The notes beneath the pieces were generated by a model. That model had not been told where the DNA came from and ran no database searches. It worked only from the letters and a program-made list of their open reading frames with translations. Both the position numbers and the translations under genes were made by a program. Source: Macrocybe gigantea (taxonomy: Eukaryota; Basidiomycota; Agaricomycetes; Agaricales; Callistosporiaceae). Taken from it: DNA of 64,000 bases. Where the stretch lies: NCBI GenBank assembly GCA_011319805.1, contig SJRY01000257.1, forward strand, positions 304,264 to 368,263. The letters run 5' to 3'. This document shows, in pieces, positions 36,307 through 48,321 of the stretch; position 1 is the stretch's first letter; each line of letters starts with the position of its first letter.

Positions 36307-39084
36307 TCAATTTTCCTTCAGAAACTTTGCGGTGCCGGGATCCATCACATCGATCCCCATTTCCTCGGCTGTGCTTAGCTTGAGAACAGAATCGAAGACG
36401 TTATGAACGCAAGAGAAACTCGCCTGCAATCTGTTTGACTGGTCCATGAACCATTTCCTTGCGCTCAAGAGCCAGAATCCTACGCTATAAGTAATGACAA
36501 TTCCCACCGCTACGATGGAATAATTAAACGTCTGGGAGTCTACAGGCTGTTGACCTTGGATCAGATTCTTAGCCATTTTACGATGGAAAGAACATACGTA
36601 CGTTGACTTGGGGCAATATGAATACGATAGAGATGAATGCAATCCAACCCACCGCCGCAGCTGCAACAGGAAAGGAAAACGGCCCCAGATGAAATGGTCC
36701 TCGTTTAAAGTTTTTACGATTGATGACGCGAAGGACTATCGGTATGCCTGTGGACTTTTAGCACTCCCCTGTAGCTCTGCAGAAACGAGAACAGACCGTA
36801 AGAGATATACAGGCCGATGGTAGCAATGGAAGTGGCAGCTGAGAATGCGACTGAGCTCCCGAGGCTCGGGAGGCCCAGGATGAAACTCAAGGTACAAGCA
36901 AGCCAGACTAGATACATGTTATGCTTGTGAAAAAACCAGAGGACTACGATCACTTGCCTGTCCTGATAGGCGATTTCCATCTGGTGTTGACTTGGCTGAA
37001 AAACCTGTGGCCAGGTATGCCGCCATCGCGCGCAAAGGCATACATCATTCGTGAATTTGATGTGACAGAGAACGTTCTTTGACTAGTGTCAGTTGAGATT
37101 GAGTAGGCTGAGAGGAAAGACGCGCCCGCAAAAGTACATTGCACCGATGACAATGACCTGACGAATGCATTTAAAGATAAAGCATAAAGAAATTCAAAAC
37201 AGAACGTGCCATGAGAACGATGGCTCCATTCTCTCCAACGGTGTCCAGGAATATTTGTGTGACGGGTTGTCCGGTCTTCGAATCCAAAGTCGCACCCAAG
37301 TCTTGAATGGAGAAGAGAAGACCCAGTATCAGGAACCAACCAAGGATCGCCGAAACACCAATGGACATTATTATGCCGATGCTCCCTGACATGGCGGCAT
37401 TACGCGTTTCTTCGGTCATCTGTGCGATGCGCAAGGTAAATGTGAGTGTTCATCTTCGTCGAGGTGAGAAAGAGACATGCGTGTGCACTAGCATCAAAGC
37501 CTGGTGAACACTATTCAGCACGTTTCACAGAATACATGTGCTTTTCTCGTTCACCCGTGAGAGTATACTGAGAAGCCGCGAAGCGTCAGTTCCGTTGGGA
37601 GGTAGGGAGGTTGTTTTGGTCACCTGCGCCATCAAAACCTGGCAGAAGATTCAATAAGGCACGGCCATGTAGAATCATCCAAGGTTACGGTGATTAGAAC
37701 TCACTCCAATCACGACGACGTAAGCTGGGCTCGCCCTTTCCGCCCAACCTGGGCCAGACGCTCCCGTGCCATCCAGAAATGTGCGAAAGACAAACTTTGC
37801 TGACTGATGACTGGGTGCTTTCGCTAATACCGCAATTACGAGGGAGATGGTTCCGAGGGCATGCCACCAAATCGATACGTTATTCAGATGGTGCAGTAAC
37901 TCGACCCCAAAAGTGTTGGTCAGTCCTTGGCTGAATAAAACCGCAGCGTAGATTCCTTTTTGGACGAAGTAAGTAAAATTACACAATGATGTGAAAAGTT
38001 ATCTTGTACCGATAGTAGTCTTCGCGTAGGCTCAAAGTTCGTCTTCAAGGTACACGCGGTCGAAAGAAAATTGGCGCAAGCAAAACTTGGTAGATGTGGA
38101 TAACATAGACTAAAAGTTGCCATATCATGCTCGTACCTTATTCCGGTAGTCACCGCGACCTGGCCCAACAGATTAAACCAGCCTTGCAAGGACATTAGCT
38201 ACGAGTTTTGAAACGGAAAGGACACGTGCCCGTTATCCACGATGCCAAAGGTGCGTTTTCTGGCTCTGAAAGCATTGCAGCCCAGAAATAGGGACCTCCG
38301 GATGTGGGATGAGCACTGCGAGAGTAAACGGCACAGGGAAAGTAAACCGACTAATGTTAAATCAGTGATCCCTATGCTCTGGCACTTACCTGCACACCTC
38401 TTCGAAAGAAGACGGAACAAGTCAAGAATGAGTATTTTTTTGAATCTTGGCAGAAATGATAGATTTACCAGCCATAGCTAACCCAACAGTCATAGTGAAA
38501 CAAGCTAAATATACGGTCAATGAATATAGCTCATAGGCGATGGACAATGTCGCTTACTTACAGCAACAATCCAACCCCACACCATAACGACAGGTCCTCC
38601 CGTATTCTAGCAATGTTCATTGTCGATGGCAGCATACGACCAAAAGGTTGGAAATCTCACAAGGCCGTATAGGAAAAGGGACGGTATGCCAGTCATAATG
38701 GATATGATGGAAAAGGAGACCTGCAATTACGCATTAGCGAAAACAGAATGAGACCTGGAGAACGCGATTTACCCCAAAATTCTTATCGTGCCATAAATTC
38801 TCAGCTTGAAGGATATGGCGGAGAAGGGGACATACCTGCAGCAGACCCAAATCGCGCCTTCATGTTAAATTGCATCCAAGTCAGTCTACGGAAGGCTTTC
38901 CTTGGAGATCCGTTGGGCAGGACCGAACAGTATCTACTCACTTCAGCTCTTGTCGGTATCCCATTCTAGCAAGCTCGGCTTCGTCCTTCTCCATAGAAGG
39001 CATGCCCGGTCTTGTGACATCGCCATCCACCGACTCCAAAGCTTCTTTCGCCGCATTGCCGCCACTTAGACTAGTAGAAGACAT
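36307..39084 (-). CDS. amino acid permease of the APC superfamily
   Basis: A plasma- or vacuolar-membrane transporter related to fungal GABA/polyamine permeases of the UGA4 type. The start at 39084 gives a hydrophilic N-terminus (MSSTSLSGGNAAKEALESVD...ARMGYRQELKRDLGLLQ). Membrane segments follow: VSFSIISIMTGIPSLFLYGL, GGPVVMVWGWIVA, GWFNLLGQVAVTTGI, GTISLVIAVLAK, then MTEETRNAAMSGSIGIIMSI and WFLILGLLFSIQDLG. The signature LTSNSRMMYAFARDGGIPGH comes next, then VWLACTLSFILGLPSLGS, GLYISYG and SIVAVGIVITYSVGFWLL. A cytosolic tail ends PGTAKFLKEN. The gene is cut by about twelve introns. The block order fits a 12-helix permease of about 530-550 residues. The exact substrate cannot be read from the sequence. 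Confidence 0.82.
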
Positions 39085-40420
39085 GCTGTAGAGTAATAAC
39101 GTCCAGCACGATGATATTAAGTCAGAGGAGAGTGGGAAGAAGCATGAATGACGAAGGTGAGCTCTAAATCAGATTCGATGCGACCTGACCATGTGCCCAC
39201 ATCCCCGAATATCGCTGGCGATAAGATAGGGCCAGATGTAGTGTCTTATCGCAGTTAAGGAGCAGATAATGTTGCCCAGCCTTTCTCGCACTGTTTGAAA
39301 CTCGTGCAATGAGTGTTGGCAAAAATTCGATAGGGCGTATGCGCCAAAGGCGCGACGAAGTTGTGAAGAAAAGTTATATTCGGTTATTTGTCACTATGTA
39401 CCATCATGTTATCGTGAAAAGGAAACGCTTGCTCGCTACGATGTAGGCCTGATCAAAATTTGGACAATGGATTGATTTTGATAACCTTTCTTCTTCCAAG
39501 GTGTGCGCCTTGCCACTTTCAGTACGTTTATTGATACGGCCTCTTCACAACATTACACACGGCTGCTTAAAAACTACTTGAAGCGGACACCAGTCGGCTA
39601 CGTGTCAATGCCCTATCTGAAGGATTTCTATTCCTTTCACTTCTGCAGAGCTTCGCGAAGAACAATCCTGCGTCCAACAGTGTGGTAGCGAAGAGAGCGT
39701 GGATCATGGCCGCTTGGGCCACTCTCACTCTACCAGGCAAATAGTCAAACTTGAAATAGGTAAAAGCAAAGATAAAGCAGCCATCGGACATACTGACTTA
39801 TGATGGCTCAAAGTACCTCGCTGGATTCTTCATCCAAATGGGCAGGAGCTTTCTCTCATTTTTCGCAATAACCGTCGCCGAGGACGCTATACCTTGGACG
39901 ACCGTCACCGAGGCAGAGATCCGTCACAGAAGCAAAGGCGACTCCTTACGAAAAGCGCAGAATACGTTCTGAAGAAAGAGGGTGTTCTCCATCATCGAGA
40001 TTGCTTTCGGCACTATACGTTACCTGGCCTAGTTGTCCGACCTTGCCTCGCCCTTGGCAGTTTTGTGGGTATTTCGGCCCTCATTATTACAATCACTCAT
40101 TCCTAACTATTACACAACCTATCTCCAGCACCCACACCCTCACCGAGCTCTGTCATCACATCTGACCGCCTTTGCGTTGACGTCTCGAATTCCCTCGTGG
40201 TGATGCTGCTCTTCTGCTACATTATGACTCGCTTGACATTGATCGTCTTGGCATTCACGACCTTATCCCAGCTCCCTAATGAGACCTACCACAACATCGG
40301 ATGGACCAAGTTCATACCGCACGCCTAACGGTGTCTGCAAATCGGCCGTCTAGCCACGAAGTGTTTGATCACGGCAATGCGGAGGCTCGGATGTGTAGAG
40401 CGGCAACGGACGGGGTATGT
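39085..40420. other. gene-poor region
   Basis: No complete gene is supported. A minus-strand frame at 39567-39791 is hydrophobic (RVRVAQAAMIHALFATTLLD) but unplaceable. A possible plus-strand terminal exon lies at 40203-40325 and is listed separately. The rest shows only short random frames. Confidence 0.4.
40203..40325 (+). pseudogene. possible C-terminal exon remnant of a membrane or secreted protein
   Basis: An open frame of 40 codons begins MLLFCYIMTRLTLIVLAFTT and ends FIPHA before TAA. A hydrophobic stretch followed by a short tail ending IPH resembles the ends of several Agaricomycete membrane proteins. No upstream exons could be joined, so this may be a relic or chance. Confidence 0.25.
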
Positions 40421-42392
40421 TCAGAAATAATAAACATGCAGTTCCTTCAATTCCTCATCTGCCACACCTTCCGCCTGAGTGAATACGAGTCAGCCTTTCG
40501 TTGATGCAACAGATTAGAATCGAAGAATGTACTTTCAGTCCAACGATCCTCTCTTCATCAATCATAAAGGCCGAATAATGGTCTTCGATCCGTACGTCGT
40601 CACGGCGTAGGGCAAACTCGATTTGACTGGTGCCCGAAAGATGTTTGAGGCTGGCATGAGGTTTGTCTCGACATGTACTTGTCTTTGGGCAGTCATTCTG
40701 CACGATTGCGGGTGAGGACAGGATGCTGTTTCCATTGGGTGACACGTAGACCTCGAAGCAGATGGTGGTGACAACAAGGGGGGTGAGGCAGAGAAAGAAT
40801 GTAACGGGCGAGAGGCTTGGATGTTGAAATCCAGTACCTGCATTACACCAGACTCAGTGTCCGGTACCTGAGGACACACCACTCTTGAACCGTGAACATA
40901 TCTGCGCCGGAAAAGGGTCAAGGTGGACCACTCTAAAGAAAGATAATGCGCCGAACCTCAGCCACGTGAATGACGCATCGAGCGAGGAGAATCTTGAGTT
41001 CCGAGGACCCCAGCGCTCCCAGCTCAATGACTTGGCCTGGTGGTCGGGCGCCTGCCAAAACTCCTCAATCGCCCTTAGAAAGACCTCGTTCTTGACAAAA
41101 AGGCAGAACCGTGTGTTCGAATTGTTGTACAAGGGGATATACTGCACGCATATGACGTGCAGTCTCGCGCGTTCCGCCGTCGTGAACGGAGCACGTGGGT
41201 TTCCATTCCAGGTTGACGTTCTCGACGGCGTTTCGAAGGGGCCGGTGTGGGTCGCGATCGCGCGGACTCGGACATTTTCGTCTAGTTCTGGTAAGTGTAG
41301 GTCGATGACGTGGATGGAGGGAGCATCGCGCTTGGATTCGAAGGAATAGATCTGAATGACCCCTTGAGCGCATAGGATGTCAAAATGTATGCTCTGGGGC
41401 TGATGAACGAGAAATCCCATATTTCGTCCGCAAGTTCATAGCCGACGTTGACAGAATCCTGTGTAAGAATCATGAGCAAATCGGTATGAAACACGGCAGC
41501 ATGAGCATACGCTGATCAAGTACCCTTCTTTCCAGTTCCATATGACAAGCCTCTGGTACCCAGTGGAGAGAAATACAGCAACAACATCGTCCGCGATTTG
41601 AAGCATAATGCTTCGTACAAAAGTGAAGAACTGAGGATTCGGAGGAATGAAAAACCGCAGTTTGGGCGTTTTTGCCAAGGGATGTGCTTCATTTGTTGTT
41701 ATAGTTCGAATATACAGCTCGACATACCGACCTCCGACGTTAGACCACGGCCTATTTTGCAATCAAGTCCACATACACTCAATCAGCAACTAGAGGGCGA
41801 AGTAAAACTGGAGAATTGTAAGGGAAGGCTCACCCTCCTTCATCTTCAACGAAAATGATGAGGTCCTGGCCCGGATCAAGTGCAAAGTCCCGCGCACGCA
41901 TCTTCTCATCACGGCGAAACTCATCATGGCCGAGCTCGTCGTCTGAAGAAGGCAGCCAAGCAATGTGGAGATCCTGACCGCCCATGGCCTTGGCAAAAAC
42001 GCCCCCTACTAGCTCATACGCATGACACAAGCCATCAAGTCGGACTGCTTTCCGCCCTTTCCAATTGAGCATGCTCCACGAATACTGGCGGTCCTTGAGC
42101 TTGGCTAGCCGTTCGGAGTAAGGCATATCGCGCGCCACGCCGGTGTCTTCCATCCCGGTCTTGTAAAGCTCGATAGCATACTGCAATTCGGATGATTCAT
42201 CGATGATTTTCTTCAAGTTGCGGTTGACCTTGACGAGCGAAACCGAGGCATAGCTATGAGCATTCGCCTCGCAGAAGGCAGCGCAATACAGACCTGGAGA
42301 CATCGCAGCAACGACGGCGCATCCAGCTTCCTTATTATTTCTTCTATCACCTCCTCCGGTAGCAAGAAGAAGGCGGATTGTTGACCGGACAT
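40421..42392 (-). CDS. F-box domain protein
   Basis: Probable substrate adaptor of an SCF ubiquitin ligase. The F-box is at the N-terminus: FFLLPEEVIEEIIRKLDAPS then LLRCLQ, with VNRNLKKIIDESSELQYAIE after the first intron. The body continues as MPYSERLAKLKDRQYSWSML, WKGRKAVRLDG, QDLIIFVEDEG, DDVVAVFLSTGYQRLVIWNW and QSIHFDILCAQGVIQIYSFE. It ends FMIDEERIVGLK then ADEELKELHVYYF. This is a common Agaricomycete architecture with an F-box and a long beta-rich C-terminal part. I take ATG at 42392 (MSGQQSAFFLL) as the start; ATG at 42404 would add four residues. Frame breaks lie near 41397 (C run) and 40590. The exon order in the last 300 bp is uncertain. Confidence 0.7.
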
Positions 42393-42404
42393 GAGTCGCA
42401 ACAT

Positions 42405-43107
42405 ACCACGAAGGTGGGGTGTATCAGGAAAGGCAGCAATCATATCGCAAACCGGCCTTATGCCGGCCGATGCCGGTCCGGCTTCGTAGTGGGTCCCGCC
42501 AAGTCCGCTCCGTTGTTACATTCTTCGTTACACGCTGTGCAAAGGTGTATCTCTTTTGAGCCATCGGTGAAAAGAACTGACCGTCTAAGGTTGACACCGA
42601 ATCCAAACATCGGAACATTGAGCGCCAATCTTCAAATACATTAATAAAAGAATTCTCACCTTTTCCAACATGTATCTGAACGACATATCTGGAGAAAGGG
42701 TTTTAGTGTCCGACAAAAGTTGAAATTTTGAAGCTTGGAACGTCTGCTCCTTGTCGACCTCTCTGGTATGGGAAATGAGATGGCGACCGAAGAGATTGGC
42801 TTCAATCGACTTCACGACATTGATTATCGCGAAATCGGTGCGCAGAATCTTACACGTGTCAAGCGCTATTGTAAGACTAAAATAGACCTTCCATATCACT
42901 GAGCATCGGCTCATAATCGTCTGTGTCAAGTTCGCCGATAATCATCTCCTAAACTGAATTGCAGAAACTCCATACCCTCATCATGCGCCTGGACCCTGCC
43001 CACTCGCAACTGCAACTGGTTAGCGTCTTGGTTTGATGAGTACTTGAAAGGAACGACATTTGGCCTTAAAAGCAGCCTGGCATTAACGGCAGCCCAGACT
43101 TTGCTTT
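42405..43107. other. divergent intergenic region
   Basis: Lies between the F-box gene (-) and the first seven-helix gene (+). A minus-strand frame at 42585-42929 has no recognisable family and is not called. Confidence 0.35.
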
Positions 43108-44357
43108 ATGTCGAATCAAGCAACTCCACCGACTCCCGAGTACCAAAAGCGTGTCACCGCTGAGCTTCACGACATGCTTCTGCAGATCTTCCTAGCAGGT
43201 AAGTACTTCAGGCTAGTCACACTTTCAGAGGAACGCAACACCTCATACTTTTTCAGGTGTGTACACAGGTTTCCTGGCATTCTTGGTCATACATGCCATC
43301 TGTGCGTCCTATTATGATTCGACGGTTCTGCATCCGAGTATTGGATTTTAGCGAATCCGCAGCAGAACAGGACGCGGCACATTATCACTATTATCAGTGT
43401 CATACAGTTCGGATTGATACTTTCTGGAATCATTGGCTGGGGCTGTGAGACGGTGCAACGCCTGATGAAGGACTCGTTTGCGGCGGTGCTCGAGGATTTC
43501 TCTCGCCGACTAGTCGTTTCCATACTTTGGGAGAATATCTGCCAGTTCTTGGCGCTGATTATCGCTGATGGATTGATTGTAAGTTCGTCGCACCTCTTCA
43601 GATCACAAACATGCCCTAAACGAACGAGAAGATCTGGAGGTGTTGGAACATTTGGAATCGCCAAGCATGGATCATTGTCTTCTTTGGATTACTGACGATG
43701 ATCGACACCTGTGAGCTGCGTTGTCTTAGAGTTCATGTCATTGCCTTGAGAATTGATATTTCTGCTAACAGGCCTTTATGCTTATGTCTTGTATCTAATG
43801 GTCGCCAGGTCAAAATCCCTGACATAGATTCGACGCGTTGCTCAGACTGACGAATGCTATCGGAAGCGCAGCGGATTTCCTTCGTGCTGGCCTCACATTG
43901 CTGGTGTCTTGCTGCATCATAATGCGCATTTATGTGCTTGGTCGGATACAGGGAATTTGGAAATACGAGCTTGTCATCGAAGTCATTGTGGAGTCCGCGG
44001 TCCTATACTCTCTCCCGTTTTTAGTGTTCGGGATTTACCAGTCCATAATCCCATCTTTTGATGTCGTGGCTGGTATCTTGAATGCAATTGGCATAATCAT
44101 CCCAGTGAGCAGCATGCCCAATATAGTAGCGTTTCGACTAGCCGACTATTGTTATGCAGGGCCTAGCACTATTGTTGTTGGTGTTGAGGATTCACCTAGG
44201 TCTCGCAAGGCCTGATTCGTCATGGAAAGCACCCGTTTTCACCGGTGCATCGGCACAGGAAGGACCGCCAGCCGCGCAAGGGAGAACCATGCAAGGTGTT
44301 GAGGATACGCCAGAGCAATTGAATGATAATAACGGCCAGTTTGTGACGGCATCATAG
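43108..44357 (+). CDS. seven-helix membrane protein, Agaricomycete family, copy A
   Basis: Function unknown. It starts MSNQATPPTPEYQKRVTAEL at 43108 with short introns throughout. Hydrophobic segments include VYTGFLAFLVIHAI, RHIITIISVIQFGLILSGII, LWENICQFLALIIADGLI, KIWRCWNIWNRQAWIIVFFG, ADFLRAGLTLLVSCCIIMRI, VIEVIVESAVLYSLPFLVFG and GLALLLLVLRIHLGLARPDS. The CWNIWNR block after helix 4 and the VIEVIVESA block before helix 6 recur in copy B. A hydrophilic tail of about 50 residues ends FVTAS. Near 43825 the frame breaks by an 8-nt-like excess or a two-base loss, so this copy may be damaged. It resembles a receptor in topology only; no STE3 or other known receptor motif was seen. Confidence 0.65.
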
Positions 44358-45755
44358 GACGGGATCAAATTTCGAGAGGACCACCGTGTAGCTGGACCTC
44401 CCAGGACTGCATCGTACGTCGGATTCGATCAATACCTGAATTTGTGATGTAGAGGGGACTACTGTCGGACGAATATCAGATGGATGCCCTTCTCAGATTC
44501 AAATTTATGGCTATATTCCAGTCATCACTTCCAGCCGCGTGTATCTTGTATGCTGATTCAAGGCATCCCTTCAGCTAAGCCCAGGAACGCGTATTGGGGT
44601 CAAGCTAACAAGCTGACCGAAAAGGATGATAACCAGGTCGGAATTTTTTTCGAACCTGGGTGGCTAAGTGCACGAGCATGCAACGGGACTTGCAGTGCCA
44701 AACGGTGTTATGGCTTCTCATTGGTCTCGAAAACGTGCTATAGTTCGATAGTTGAGTATCGCTGTCTCGTCAAACCAACGTCATAAACAGTATCCATCGT
44801 AGTTCTAAAGGGGTTGGCTTTTTCTCGGTTATCGTTTGACGTGCAGGCGCTCGACAACAACAGTTCGTGCGCGTTTCAGTCAACATCATGACAGTGAATG
44901 ATCCCCACCTGTATGACTTTGAAAGTCCCAAACCAGTCGGGTTTAAAATACCCTCATTACCTGGCCACAGATAAACATCTTATGTCCTAACTACCAACCA
45001 CTCGCGCCCGCACATCTCACTTCCTTAAACAAGATGGCATTTACTGTTTAACATGGCTACAAGCTATCGGCGTTGGATGCTCAGGCTGGTCAAAGACCAC
45101 CAGATACATGCGAAGCTAATGTCGATTTCCCGCTATCAAATGCGCATTGCGAGTAATACCAAGCGATATCTTGAGGCGGTATGTCATTCGAATTCCAAAA
45201 GATAAGGCGATGCTGTAGTAATTTCTGCGCGCCATGAGAATCTAGGACGTAGAAAATCACCCGAATAGTCCGGACACAGCCTGTTACCGTCTCGCTCAAG
45301 ATTCCATTAGTGAAGCAAGGATGTATTATACTGTCTGACGGAACGACCTCCCACGCTTCAATTGACGCTTACTTCGATTACTATCCGTTATTGCTGTCGG
45401 CGCTTTTGATATCGATGTTCAATTCATTATGAAGGGATGGTACCGCTAGGAAGGTATCATTTTCAAGACCTGCTGTAACGTTGAATGATCGCCAACACTC
45501 AATTCATTTTCATGCCATTTCCAGGGCCTGAAATAGAGATTCAAAGGCACATTCTCCCAGTACCTTGGAGCCCTAGATAACCATCTTACAACCAACACGT
45601 CAAGCAACCGTGAACCCATGGGTATTCCCGCCAAGAGCTGCGATAACTAGCTCTGCTCGTCTTGGCCGGGTAGGAATCAGTAAAGTCATGAATACTCGGC
45701 CAGCACTTGTTATAAACAGCCCGGCTTGCTCTGCGATGATCCATGCCCTGCCCTG
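44358..45755. other. spacer between the two seven-helix genes
   Basis: About 1.4 kb without a supported gene. The open frames at 44484-44786 (+) and 45586-45783 (-) have no resemblance to the neighbouring family. I found no third copy here. Confidence 0.4.
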
Positions 45756-47025
45756 ATGTCTGACCAATCCCCCTCGCCATCACCTGAATATCAAGAACAT
45801 ATGGCAGCTATTCTTCATGATGCGCTGCTTCAGTTCTTCCTGGCCGGTATGTTATGAAGTCATGCGTCGAAGAACCGAATAATGCTAAAATGTTCGCAGG
45901 TGTATATACAAGTCTTCTTAGCTTCTTGGTCATACAGGCCACTGGTAGGCTTATCTACCTTTCTCTGTTCAAGCTCTCTTTTGATCATTTCACTGCAGTG
46001 AACCGATACGAGAGGACGCGATATTTCATAATCCTGGTCACTATCGTGCAATATGGACTGATCGCCTCCGGGGCTTTTGGTTGGGGCCACGATATCGCCC
46101 GGCGCTTCATGAAAGACACCTCCGAGGCAATCCTCGAAACGAGGGCTCTAGAGGTATCTTTGTTTTGGCAAAACATCTGCCAGTTTACGGGACAGCTTCT
46201 GGCCGACGGTCTGATCGTGAGTTTGCCGTGTCATCCCTACGTCCTGCGATGCATTTTGACCAGAGGGAAAGTGCTGGAGATGTTGGAACGTGTGGAACCG
46301 CAACATTTGGTTCATTGTCGTATTTGGATTCATTTCCATGGCTGACACCTGTAAGTTCAGTTTCATTGTACGAATCAGGTCAATGTTTTGACTGAGTTTG
46401 ATTAAAAGGCCTCTATGCCTACGAATTATTCCTAACCATTATGATGGCACGGTCGCCTACCGTCACGGACGCTGCGATCAAGCTAAGCAACGCCATTGGC
46501 AGCACTGCAGATTTCCTCCGTGCTGGCTTCACGGTCACCGTCTCCTTCCTCATCATCTTGCGCATTTACACTGTGGGCAGAATGCAAGGCGTTCAAAAGT
46601 ATCGGTTAATCGTGGAAGTCGTGGTGGAGTCGGCGCTGCTGTATTCCGTACCGTTCCTGGTGTTTGGGATCTACCAGACGGTCGTTCCCACATTCGACGT
46701 CGTATCTGGCGTATTCAACGCAATCGGGGTGATGATACCGGTAAGGAGCAGGCCGTATGACTTGAACGCAGCTGATCTCATAGTCACCCAGGGATTGGCA
46801 CCGTTGCTACTGGTCTTAAGAGTCTATCTTGGTTTTGCGAGACCTGATTCGACATGGCAAGGACCCATTTTCAGCCGTAGATTGGCTCAGGACATCCCGT
46901 TGGATGAGCCTGGCAAAACCATGCATATCAGCGAAGCAGTTCCCAAGGAGAATGAAAAGGATAACGGTCAGATTGGGATGACTCCAGAGCTTCAAGGCCC
47001 AGAAGAGGTTGGTATTCAGGTGTAA
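45756..47025 (+). CDS. seven-helix membrane protein, Agaricomycete family, copy B
   Basis: Paralogue of copy A with the same exon plan. It starts MSDQSPSPSPEYQEHMAAIL at 45756. Segments are VYTSLLSFLVIQATGRLIYL, IILVTIVQYGLIASGAFGWG, LFWQNICQFTGQLLADGLI, GKCWRCWNVWNRNIWFIVVF, SMADT, LYAYELFLTIMMARSP, 19-residue ADFLRAGFTVTVSFLIILR, IVEVVVESALLYSVPFLVFG and GLAPLLLVLRVYLGFARPDS. The tail is hydrophilic and ends EEVGIQV. The intron before GKCW ends CCAGAG. The frame is open throughout once introns are removed, so this copy looks functional. A membrane role such as sensing or transport is inferred only from topology. Confidence 0.72.
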
Positions 47026-47511
47026 AACCGAGGCGCCACAGCTGCGGGCACTACACCTCGTTTCGAAAACCATAGAGTGCGAGATGCTTGAGTGTAAACG
47101 TCTAGCACGATATAAAAGTAAAACATACTGTACACATACAGTAGGACAAATACAATAAGAACACAATAAGAGACGAAAAGGCATCGTCGGTGGCACAGAA
47201 AGGAAAAGGGTATTGGGGAGCCTGGGCACAGCATCACAGCTGCATTACGGAACAACTGCGTTCGGTCCTCTGTTCCCTCTAGGGTCGAGAAACCCATTTT
47301 GAATTTTACATCCAGCCGAAGCTAAGATGCAAAAACGAGTCGTGACCGTGGTGAGGTGGGTGAGAATGATCGAGCGCGACGCGTCGTGACCAGGGAGCGA
47401 GGAAAGAAAGTCGTGTAGATATGACGTGGACTAGGAAATCGTGAAGGGGAAGTAAACGGGCAGGGCGCAACATTTAAATGGTATAGCGCTTGTCGCCATG
47501 ATCAAGCATAA
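47026..47511. other. convergent 3' intergenic region
   Basis: Lies between copy B (+) and the small gene at 47512 (-). The frames at 46816-47297 (-) are antisense to copy B or low in complexity and are not called. Confidence 0.4.
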
Positions 47512-47865
47512 CTAGACCCGGGCGTTAACAATGCGATGCTTCCAGCAGACACGGGTGCGGGCTTTGAAAGCAAATTTTGGGAGCTGCAAGTCGTCGTCAT
47601 TCTCCGACGAAGATTGAGAGGAGCCGGTCGCTTCGGGAGACGAAGGAACGTCGTCGTCTATGGCGACGATACGAGAATCCTTATCCTTCTGAGGATGGCT
47701 CGAGAAGTTGCTGATAGCCCCTGCTTGAGTGGAAACCTTGACGTTTACACCAAATTTAACGATCCGGGGCATTGTAAAAATAGTCATCTAGGATCAGATA
47801 CTCACGGAAAGAGCGACTGGATGTGCTCCAGCATTCGTTGGAATATTGGAAGGTCCGACGGACAT
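47512..47865 (-). CDS. small protein of unknown function, two exons
   Basis: Family not recognised. ATG at 47863-47865 gives MSVGPSNIPTNAGAHPVALS. A GTGAGT...CGTCAAG intron follows, and exon 2 begins VSTQAGAISNFSSHPQKDKD and ends RTRVCWKHRIVNARV, with stop at 47512-47514. The protein has about 95 residues: Ser- and Asp-rich in the middle, basic at the end. There is no signal peptide and no CaaX box, so it is not a mating pheromone precursor despite lying beside seven-helix genes. Confidence 0.45.
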
Positions 47866-48321
47866 TGTACAGCACTAGAGAGTTAGGGTGCTCAACGACG
47901 AGATGGTGCGCAGTGGAAAAGCTGTTGGGGGAGTTAAGCGTTGTCAGGATGAATCCCCTTTATACCTCTGTATAGCCTCCGGGTCAATGAGAATGTTGGA
48001 GCAACGGTCATGGACTCCAGGCGACTGCACAGCCCTCAGCGGCCTGAGGCCTGCTGCGCGCTAAATTTGGTGTGCTGTGTGTGCCGCCACATTATGTAAT
48101 CGACCAGAGTTGCTCCAAAAGTCGCCGAGCTTGTCAGGCAAAGTCCAGTTGGCAGTGGACTAGTCCAGTGAAGGGCGTCCTAGGCCATCCATCAAAGATT
48201 CGGCGCGCAAAAGCTGTGGCAATAATATCCAGAAGGAGGTTGGAACCGGTATTCCTGCGCTTTTGGTGCGTAGTCCAAGTTACGACGGCGAGGGCATACC
48301 CGTCCTTGATTTGGGACAACA
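47866..48321. other. divergent intergenic region
   Basis: Separates the small gene (-) from PIG-O/GPI13 (+). The open frames here have no family resemblance. Confidence 0.4.

Noticed and set aside
42585..42929. Minus-strand open frame of 114 codons
   Set aside because: No recognisable family, no convincing splice partners, and it sits in a divergent promoter region.
44630..44720. tRNA-like T-arm (GGTTCGAAA on the minus strand)
   Set aside because: No matching acceptor, D or anticodon arms could be folded around it.
43108..47865. Mating-type B locus: seven-helix genes next to a small gene as STE3 receptors plus pheromone
   Set aside because: The membrane proteins lack STE3 blocks, and the small protein at 47512-47865 ends ARV with no CaaX motif.
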